From assembly GCA_903832475.1 (NCBI GenBank), contig CAILBQ010000462.1:1-5024 (forward strand): a DNA stretch of 5,024 nt, read 5' to 3'. The position numbers and the translations under genes are program-made. Shown here piece by piece: positions 1 through 5,024 of the stretch. This DNA is from an uncultured Acidobacteriota bacterium. GTDB taxonomy: Bacteria; Acidobacteriota; Terriglobia; Terriglobales; Acidobacteriaceae. Numbering within the stretch: the first letter of the stretch is position 1; the number at the start of each line of letters is the position of its first letter. The notes below the pieces were generated by a model, which saw only the letters and a program-made list of their open reading frames with translations, was not told where the DNA came from and did no database searches.

Positions 1-2
1 CC

Positions 3-1298
3 GGTGCGCTGTGGATCATGGCCAGCGGCTCGTGGCAGGTGCGCTTCAACGTGAAGGGTGCGCAGGGCGCGGGCGTGCTGTCGATCCCCGTTCCGGCGAC
101 TTCCTCCTCGACGCTGGGCATGCAGAAAGGCATGGCTGCGATGCTGGCCGGGCTTGGCCTCCTGCTGGTGATGGGCGTGGTGGGTATCGTGGGAGCCGCG
201 GTGCGCGATGCGCAGTTACCGCCCGGCGCGACCGCTTCTCCGAAAAGCAGGAAGCGCTCGCGCATCGCCATGGCCGTGGCCCTGGTGCTCATGATCGGCG
301 CGGTGGTCTTCGGCAAGTATTGGTGGGGGCTGGAAGCCGACGACTATGCCCGTTATGTGTACAAACCGCTGACCATGCAAGCTGCAGTGGGCGCAGACGA
401 TCTGCTCTCGTTGAAGGTTCAGGACCCGGGCTGGCTCAAGAGCCGTAAGGTGGATGACTTCGTCCTCGATCATGATCACCTCATGCATCTCTACGTGATT
501 CGCCAACCCGGCCTCGACGTTGTTTACCATCTGCACCCGGACCAGATCGCAACCGGCGAATTCGAACTGCACCTGCCTTCGATGCCGGCGGGCAACTATC
601 GCCTGTATGCCGACGTAGTGCACGCCACGGGCTTCCCGGAAACGCTGGTCGCTTCGCTGGCTCTGCCGGAGATCCGTGGCCGCGCGCTTACAGGCGACGA
701 TGCCACGGGCATTGCTCCGCCGGCAAGCGGTACCTGCAGTCCAAATCCGCAAGCCCTCTTTCGTCTTCCCGACGGCGACACCATGGTATGGAACAATGCC
801 GGCGTACTTCCCGCCAAGACGCCGCAGGTTTTCGAATTCTCATTGCTCGATCCCAGCGGAAAGCCGGCGCCTGACATGGCTCTCTACATGGGCATGCTGG
901 GGCACGCAGCCTTTGTGAAAACGGATGGCTCGGTTTTTGCCCACGTGCATCCCTCGGGGACGGTTTCGATGGCCGCGCTGATGATGGCTGCCGCGCAGAA
1001 TCAGCCTGAAACCGTTGTCGCCAATCAAGCCACCGCCATCCCGGAGATGGAATCCGATGACGATGCTTCCTCCAGACCCGATCCCGACAACGATTCAAGC
1101 AAGACTTCCAGGCCATCGAAGGATGCAATGGAGGGGATGGTCATGCCCGGTGACCACGAACAAATGCAGGCCGCCGGTCTGCCCAACTCAGTAGGCTTTC
1201 CTTACGGCTTCCCCACCCCCGGAGCCTATCGGATATTCGTTCAAATGAAGCATGGCAGCACGGTCGAAACGGGGAGCTTTGACGCCTGCGCAAGATAG
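3..1298 (+). CDS. Membrane-anchored His/Met-rich protein, putative metal-handling (5' partial)
   Basis: The reading frame is open to the left edge, so the N-terminus is missing; 431 residues are visible (numbered from the codon at base 3). An ATG at 18 exists, but it has no Shine-Dalgarno sequence and would cut into a beta-rich segment (residues 1-31, containing SGSWQVRFNV and ending in PVPA) that resembles the end of YtkA/FixH-like domains. Two membrane helices follow at about 44-64 and 88-107, joined by a basic loop (SRKRSR) that should be cytoplasmic, leaving both flanks outside. The long external region has clustered potential metal ligands: H157, H159, M161, H162; H176 and H178 (YHLHP); H301; H314 and H316 (AHVHPSG), followed by a Met-rich stretch; then an acidic/Ser-rich linker and M376, M379, M381, H385, M388. 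It ends in a conserved-looking beta segment (PYGFPTPGAYRIFVQMK). Copper or other metal binding is inferred from these residues only. I cannot name the family with certainty. TAG stop at 1296-1298. Confidence 0.85.
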   Translation, partial: GALWIMASGSWQVRFNVKGAQGAGVLSIPVPATSSSTLGMQKGMAAMLAGLGLLLVMGVVGIVGAAVRDAQLPPGATASPKSRKRSRIAMAVALVLMIGAVVFGKYWWGLEADDYARYVYKPLTMQAAVGADDLLSLKVQDPGWLKSRKVDDFVLDHDHLMHLYVIRQPGLDVVYHLHPDQIATGEFELHLPSMPAGNYRLYADVVHATGFPETLVASLALPEIRGRALTGDDATGIAPPASGTCSPNPQALFRLPDGDTMVWNNAGVLPAKTPQVFEFSLLDPSGKPAPDMALYMGMLGHAAFVKTDGSVFAHVHPSGTVSMAALMMAAAQNQPETVVANQATAIPEMESDDDASSRPDPDNDSSKTSRPSKDAMEGMVMPGDHEQMQAAGLPNSVGFPYGFPTPGAYRIFVQMKHGSTVETGSFDACAR

Positions 1299-1398
1299 TC
1301 GCGGCAATGCCGCAGCCGCAAGCCATGCAGGCGCAATGGCGGACTGCTGGCCGGCTGTCGAGATTCGAAAACATCTAGTCCAGTGGTATCCTCGGTCC
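1299..1398 (+). promoter_or_regulatory. Intergenic gap with candidate extended -10 promoter for the receptor-phosphatase gene
   Basis: This 100-base gap separates two co-directional genes. At 1384-1392 it contains TGGTATCCT, which fits an extended -10 element (TG, one base, then TATCCT, 4 of 6 matches to TATAAT). Seventeen bases upstream, TTCGAA (1364-1369) is a weak -35 candidate, matching TTGACA at only 3 of 6 positions. A start about 7 bases after the -10 would fall at or next to the GTG at 1399, which would make the mRNA leaderless or nearly so. That fits the lack of any purine-rich ribosome binding site just before the GTG. The assignment is by eye; a high-GC genome yields chance matches to such short motifs. 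Confidence 0.35.
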
Positions 1399-1470
1399 GT
1401 GCCCTTTCGCCTTGCCATCAAGGCCTGTTTGCTGCTGTTCGCCGTTACCCTCGCAGGCCAGCAGCCGGCC
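1399..1470 (+). other. Predicted signal peptide of the receptor-phosphatase
   Basis: From the GTG at 1399 the protein begins with a short basic n-region (PFRLAIK), a hydrophobic core (ACLLLFAVTLA) and a polar, Pro-rich sequence after a possible cleavage site near Ala-Gly-Gln. This is the layout of a Sec signal peptide, and it is the main reason for preferring this start over the in-frame ATG codons upstream. The exact cleavage site is uncertain; a non-cleaved anchor is possible but would upset the otherwise consistent loop-charge pattern of the seven downstream helices. Confidence 0.6.
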
Positions 1471-3516
1471 CCAAAGAACGTGCCGCAGCCCATTCCGGCG
1501 ACGCCGCGCAACACCAGCAGCGACATTTCCGCGGCGCAGACTCCGGTCCTGATCATTCAGGGCATCGGCAAAGGCGTCGTGCCGATCGATGGCTCCTGGC
1601 AATTTCACGAGGGCGACGACCCGCGCTGGTCCCGACAGGACGTCGACGACTCCGCGTGGGAGACGATAGAGGTCGATAGCCCCTGGGGCATGCAGCATCA
1701 TCCCGCTTACGCCGGGTTTGCCTGGTATCGCCGCCATGTTGAGATATTGCCCACCGCCGGCGCCACGCAGGATTACCGCCTGCTCATCCCGCACGCGGAA
1801 GACGCGTACGAGGTGTACTGGAACGGCGTGCTCATGGGCAGCTACGGCCACATACCGCCTCAGCCGAACTGGTACTACGGCGAGTTTCCACGCAGCTTCC
1901 CACTGCGCGGATCGGCGTACGGCATTCTCGCTATCCGCGTGTGGAAGGCGCCGCTCGAAGCCTTCTCCGCGGAAGAGACCGGTGGGCTCTATAACACTCC
2001 CCTGGTGGGCGATGCAGAGACCATCTCGTTGCGGGAAGAAGCCGTCAAATGGAACTTCATCCGCGAAGACCTCTTCGATTACTCGCTCATCCTACTGCGC
2101 TGCTTCGTCACCCTGCTGTGCCTGATGCTGTGGGGACGCAATCGCCGCGAACAGCTCTTTCTCTGGGTCGCGGTGTTAACCGCAACGCCGGTTGCGCTGG
2201 AGATCCTGCAGCGGCTCTTCCTGATTCCCTTCTCGTATGGCTTGGCGCGCTGCCTCAATCAACCGCTATACGTGCTCTACCACGTCTCGCTGTGGTTCCT
2301 GCTTATCTCGCTGCTGCGACTCAATGACAATCGTCGCCTGGTGAGCCTGGCCCGAAAGCTTGCCTTCTGCACACTTGCCGCTGGCATGGCGGATGGCTTT
2401 CTGGCTCTCTTCTGGGGAACGGCTACTCCGTGGATGCAGTGGGCCGATGGCCTGCTCATCGCCTTCATCCTGCTGGTCGAAGTTTTCCCCTTCGCCATCA
2501 TCACCATCGGCCTGCGCCACAAGCTGGAGCCTTCGCGCTGGGTTGTGGCCCTGAGCGCGTTTGTGCTGCAGATGATCAACACCGTCGCAGACATGAGCGC
2601 GCTGGGCCAGCGATTCACCCACTGGACTCTGTTCAGCGACTTGATTGACACACCCCTGTTCACCATCCAGGGCACGCAATTCCGTGCCGAGAAAGTCACG
2701 TCGCTGGCGCTGTTCCTGTCGATCATCTACGCCGTGTATCGCTTCGCCATCGAGCAGCAGTCGCGGCAGAACGCGCTGGAGCAGGAGATGCAAAGCGCCC
2801 GCGAAATCCAGCAAGTGCTCATCCCCGAAACGCTGCCTGCCCTGGCCGGCTACGCCGTCACCAGCGCCTATCAGCCGGCGCTCGAAGTAGGCGGCGACTT
2901 CTTTCAGATCCTCTCCAATACTGACGGGTCCACCACGGTGGCGTTGGGCGACGTGAGCGGCAAAGGTCTTAAGGCGGCCATGAACGTGTCCATGATCGTT
3001 GGCGTGCTGCGCGCGCTGGCCGATTCAAGCTCCAGCCCGCGCGAGATTCTCGAAGCGCTCAATCGCTGCCTGTGCGGCCGCATGCAGGGTGGATTCACCA
3101 CCGGCCTGATCCTTCGCCTCGATCCCGATGGCACCGTGACACTGGCCAACGCCGGCCACCTTCCGCCCTTCCTGAACGATCGCGAGTTGCAGCTCGAGGG
3201 CTCGCTCCCGCTGGGATTGGTCAACGTGGCCATGTACGACGAGAAGGTGCTGCAGATGGCTCCGGGCGACCACCTCAGCCTGTTCACTGACGGCCTGCTT
3301 GAGGCGCGCAACAGTGCCGGTGAACTCTATGGCTTCGACCGCATGTACTCGCTGCTCGCCCGCCGCCCAACCGCGCAGCAGGCCACAGAAGCCGCCGTGC
3401 AGTTTGGCCAGGACGACGACATCACAGTGCTCACCGTGACCCGCCTGGCTGCCGGCCAGGAGTCCACCACGTCGCTGGTGGCGCCGTTCCTGGCCGAAAT
3501 CGCCGCCGGGCACTAA
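1399..3516 (+). CDS. Seven-TM receptor with galactose-binding-like sensor domain and PP2C/SpoIIE phosphatase output
   Basis: A 705-residue inner-membrane signalling protein predicted to sense an external ligand and dephosphorylate a Ser/Thr-phosphorylated partner inside the cell. The GTG at 1399 gives a clean signal peptide (MPFRLAIK, then ACLLLFAVTLA, cleavage near AGQ); in-frame ATGs at 1252 and 1336 would add a long non-signal-like tail, and 1252 overlaps the previous gene. Residues about 55-215 look like a jelly-roll, GH2-type sugar-binding domain (DGSWQF at 65-69, a DDSAW motif, WYRR from 109, WNG at 141). Seven hydrophobic helices follow at about 228-246, 253-270, 289-306, 321-339, 351-372, 381-399 and 435-450, with basic loops on the cytoplasmic side. 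A helical linker (452-476) carries AREIQQVLIP, typical of the RsbU/SpoIIE group. The catalytic domain keeps its metal-binding aspartates: D500 (GGDFF), D518 (GDVSGKG), D631 (LFTDG) and D673 (DDIT), plus NAGHLPP at 584-590. The overall plan resembles 7TMR-DISM receptors. The likely target is a STAS-type anti-sigma antagonist, not encoded here. TAA stop at 3514-3516. Confidence 0.9.
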   Translation: MPFRLAIKACLLLFAVTLAGQQPAPKNVPQPIPATPRNTSSDISAAQTPVLIIQGIGKGVVPIDGSWQFHEGDDPRWSRQDVDDSAWETIEVDSPWGMQHHPAYAGFAWYRRHVEILPTAGATQDYRLLIPHAEDAYEVYWNGVLMGSYGHIPPQPNWYYGEFPRSFPLRGSAYGILAIRVWKAPLEAFSAEETGGLYNTPLVGDAETISLREEAVKWNFIREDLFDYSLILLRCFVTLLCLMLWGRNRREQLFLWVAVLTATPVALEILQRLFLIPFSYGLARCLNQPLYVLYHVSLWFLLISLLRLNDNRRLVSLARKLAFCTLAAGMADGFLALFWGTATPWMQWADGLLIAFILLVEVFPFAIITIGLRHKLEPSRWVVALSAFVLQMINTVADMSALGQRFTHWTLFSDLIDTPLFTIQGTQFRAEKVTSLALFLSIIYAVYRFAIEQQSRQNALEQEMQSAREIQQVLIPETLPALAGYAVTSAYQPALEVGGDFFQILSNTDGSTTVALGDVSGKGLKAAMNVSMIVGVLRALADSSSSPREILEALNRCLCGRMQGGFTTGLILRLDPDGTVTLANAGHLPPFLNDRELQLEGSLPLGLVNVAMYDEKVLQMAPGDHLSLFTDGLLEARNSAGELYGFDRMYSLLARRPTAQQATEAAVQFGQDDDITVLTVTRLAAGQESTTSLVAPFLAEIAAGH

Positions 3517-3540
3517 GCTTGCAGAATTACTGCGCCGGCG
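3504..3540. other. Inverted repeats spanning the convergent stop codons
   Basis: CGCCGG at 3504-3509 pairs with CCGGCG at 3535-3540. Nested inside, GCAG at 3521-3524 pairs with CTGC at 3530-3533 around the five-base loop AATTA. Both genes' stop codons lie between the outer arms. A structure formed here could act on transcripts from either side. There is no T-rich tract on either strand, the inner stem is only 4 bp, and the two stems are joined asymmetrically (11 bases on the left, 1 on the right), so a standard intrinsic terminator is not supported. It may be chance in GC-rich sequence. Confidence 0.2.
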
Positions 3541-5024
3541 TCACCGTAAATGTCTTGGTCTGCGAAGCTGCCGCGGCATAGTTGCCCTGCGCCGCGTACG
3601 ACACCACCAGCGTGTGCGTGCCCACGTAAGGCTGGGCCAGCGTGAAATAGGCCGCCCCACCAACCAGCGGCAGCGTCACCGGCGCGCCGTTGTCCAGCGA
3701 ATACGTGGCCACCGTACTTGACCCTGCAAGAATTGGCGTGGTGTATGCCTTGCAGGTGTAGCTGACGCCGAATGCGATGGTTGGATTGACGCACGAGACC
3801 GACAGCGTGACCGGCTCCTGCAACACCGTCAGCGGGCTCGGAGAGGAAACGCCGCCCGCGTCGTAGGCATCGCCCGAGTAGGTTGCCAGCAGGTTGTGCT
3901 TGCCCGCGCTCAGGCCCTGCACGTAGAAGAAAGCCGCGCCGTTGCCGGCGCCATCGCTTTGAAGTGCCTGGCCCTGGAGGACGGTGCTTCCATCCTGCAA
4001 CTGCACCGTGCCGCGCGGCGAATGATGAGGCGTGCCCGCCTTGGCCAGCACTTTCACGGTGACCACCGTTCCCAGCGGGAACGTCACTGTGCTCGCTGTC
4101 GGCAGCACTTGCATCTGCGTGTTATAGCTGCCGGCAACCACGTAGCTCACCGTTGCAGAGGATTGATTGCCTGCCGCATCCAGCGCCTTCACCACGAAGC
4201 TCTTCGTTCCCGGCGAAACGGTATCTACCAGCGTGGTCAGCGTACCGGTATTTTTGGTTGAGCCGGCCGCATAGTTGTAGGCTCCGCATAGCACCACGCC
4301 AGAGGTTGCGTCGGTGCATTGATAGCTGGCCTTGACCGCCTGCCCGATCGAATATGCACTCTGCGCGGGCGACAGAGCCGGTCCTTGAGACACTGCCGGC
4401 GCGACCGTGTCGATGTTCACCGGATAGGTGAAGTAGCTGGTCGACCAAAGACCGGTTCCGGTCTGGGTGAACTGTAGCTCCTGCGTGCCCGCGCAATCCT
4501 GCGCGTAGTAATGCACCAGGTATTGACCGTCCGCAAGGCCGGTGAACTCCTGCGCCGGCGGTGCAAAGACCGTTGCCGGCGTATCGGCGCCAGTGGTTGC
4601 CGGGCATGCGGTCGAGTTGGAAACTGTGACGTCGGTAGACAAAGCAAAGCCCGGCTGCGGCACCGATCCTGAAGTGGAGATGCCATAGGTGATGCTGGCA
4701 ATCGGGGAGGCGACAAAGTTTGCCGCTCCCGGCAGGGAGGCGCCGGTGAGATTCGGGGGCTGGCTGGAGAAGGAAATGGAAGCAGGCAGGGAGTTGATCC
4801 AGTTGCCAGGGTGCGAGCCCGCCAGTTGCACCGTCGTCAGGTCCTCCGGAACACCAGCCACGCTGATGAAGGTGGAGTTGGGATGCGTGGTGCGACCGCT
4901 GGCGGTGAAGCTGCCTGAGGAAGTTGATGAAGCGGCCAGCGGGGCCGCGTCCGCGAGTTCTTTCGCAGCGAGTTTCGACACTCCTTTCTGTGCAGCCTTC
5001 TTAACCTGAGATTGGGTCGTTTCA
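3527..5024 (-). CDS. Exported Ig-like repeat protein, C-terminal part (5' partial)
   Basis: The frame reads without a stop from the right edge to a TAA at 3527-3529, giving 498 visible residues; the N-terminus is outside the window. A GTG at 4979-4981 is in frame, but the frame stays open upstream (ETTQSQVKKAAQKG) and the AAAGGA directly abuts it, so it is probably an internal Val. The order is: a Lys/Ala-rich segment (about 5023-4925); a Ser/Thr/Pro-rich beta region (about 4920-4640); a module with GLADGQYLVHYYAQDCAG (about 4600-4390), similar to domains annotated as HYR- or OmpL47-like; an Ig-like module with YQCTD, LCGAY and DAAGNQ (about 4390-4120); and two BIG_3-like Ig modules (about 4117-3815 and 3815-3530). 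Six cysteines fall in three local pairs, which suits an exported protein with disulfides. The composition is rich in Ser, Thr, Ala, Gly and Val, with few charges. A surface or adhesive role is likely; any enzymatic domain would be in the missing part. Confidence 0.85.
   Translation of the reverse strand, partial: ETTQSQVKKAAQKGVSKLAAKELADAAPLAASSTSSGSFTASGRTTHPNSTFISVAGVPEDLTTVQLAGSHPGNWINSLPASISFSSQPPNLTGASLPGAANFVASPIASITYGISTSGSVPQPGFALSTDVTVSNSTACPATTGADTPATVFAPPAQEFTGLADGQYLVHYYAQDCAGTQELQFTQTGTGLWSTSYFTYPVNIDTVAPAVSQGPALSPAQSAYSIGQAVKASYQCTDATSGVVLCGAYNYAAGSTKNTGTLTTLVDTVSPGTKSFVVKALDAAGNQSSATVSYVVAGSYNTQMQVLPTASTVTFPLGTVVTVKVLAKAGTPHHSPRGTVQLQDGSTVLQGQALQSDGAGNGAAFFYVQGLSAGKHNLLATYSGDAYDAGGVSSPSPLTVLQEPVTLSVSCVNPTIAFGVSYTCKAYTTPILAGSSTVATYSLDNGAPVTLPLVGGAAYFTLAQPYVGTHTLVVSYAAQGNYAAAASQTKTFTVTPAQ
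3530..4117 (-). repeat. Two tandem, diverged BIG_3-like Ig modules (protein-level repeat)
   Basis: The last two modules of the minus-strand protein share the pattern of a bacterial Ig-like fold. The first has GLSAGKHNLLATYSGD, then Y, and ends in SPLTV; the second has PYVGTHTLVVSYAAQGNY and ends in KTFTV. The common skeleton is G-x-H-x-L, a short strand ending in Y, a second Y in the next loop, and a closing L/F-T-V strand. The copies are diverged at the DNA level, so this is an old domain duplication and not a recent tandem repeat. Module boundaries are approximate. Only the second module carries a cysteine pair (codons at 3791-3793 and 3752-3754). Confidence 0.55.

Noticed and set aside
216..752. 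Long open frame on the minus strand opposite gene 1
   Set aside because: It lies entirely within a well-supported gene, its product is Arg/His-rich without recognisable domains, and open antisense frames are common in high-GC coding DNA.
1301..1313. GCGGC-AAT-GCCGC hairpin just after the gene 1 stop as a terminator
   Set aside because: The stem is only 5 bp with a three-base loop and no T-tract follows; such short GC palindromes are expected by chance here.
1252..1398. N-terminal extension of the receptor gene from the ATG at 1252 or the ATG at 1336
   Set aside because: The 1252 start overlaps gene 1 by 47 bases, neither ATG has a convincing ribosome binding site, and both place a long non-hydrophobic tail before an otherwise normal signal peptide that begins at the GTG at 1399. 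The 1336 start cannot be fully excluded.
2266..2814. Long open frames on the minus strand opposite the membrane-helix region of the receptor gene
   Set aside because: The products are rich in Gln, Arg and Glu, the mirror of hydrophobic codons on the plus strand, and have no domain or start-site support.
3025..3513. 162-codon minus-strand frame opposite the phosphatase catalytic domain
   Set aside because: It overlaps a clearly conserved PP2C domain and its product shows no recognisable motif; it is a shadow of the GC-rich codon pattern.
4689..5009. 106-codon plus-strand frame opposite the Ig-like protein
   Set aside because: The opposite strand carries a coherent Ig-like domain protein; this frame has no ribosome binding site or recognisable domain.
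1..5024. Search for CRISPR arrays, tRNA/rRNA genes, insertion sequences, direct repeats at DNA level or defence-gene motifs
   Set aside because: None were seen by eye. Nearly all of the window is occupied by three protein genes and no repeated DNA units or transposase motifs stand out.

Overview
The window is high-GC bacterial DNA with three long protein genes and almost no non-coding sequence. The mix of proteins suggests Acidobacteriota, probably a Terriglobia soil lineage: a membrane-anchored Met/His-rich protein, a seven-helix receptor with a PP2C/SpoIIE phosphatase output, and a large exported Ig-like repeat protein. This assignment rests on familiarity with such proteins, not on a database search.

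Layout. (1) About 3-1298, plus strand: the 3' part of a membrane protein whose N-terminus lies before the window. It has a small beta-rich segment resembling YtkA/FixH-like domains, two transmembrane helices, and a long extracytoplasmic region with clustered His and Met residues, which suggests metal (perhaps copper) handling. (2) 1299-1398: a 100-base gap with a candidate promoter placed so that the next mRNA could start at, or almost at, its start codon. (3) 1399-3516, plus strand: a 705-residue receptor-phosphatase. It has a signal peptide, a galactose-binding-like (glycoside hydrolase family 2 sugar-binding-like) external domain, seven membrane helices, a short helical linker and a complete PP2C/SpoIIE catalytic domain. 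(4) 3527-5024, minus strand: the C-terminal part of a secreted or surface protein made of consecutive Ig-like beta domains, running off the right edge of the window. Genes 2 and 3 converge with only 10 bases between their stop codons.

Genes working together. The phosphatase probably senses an external ligand, perhaps a carbohydrate, and signals inward by dephosphorylating a serine/threonine-phosphorylated partner such as an anti-anti-sigma (STAS) protein. No such partner is encoded here. Genes 1 and 2 are co-directional but far enough apart for separate promoters, and the sequence does not show a functional link. The Ig-like protein is transcribed from the other side and probably belongs to a different unit. 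There are no RNA genes, mobile elements, CRISPR arrays or recognisable defence genes. The most interesting item is the 7TM receptor-phosphatase architecture.
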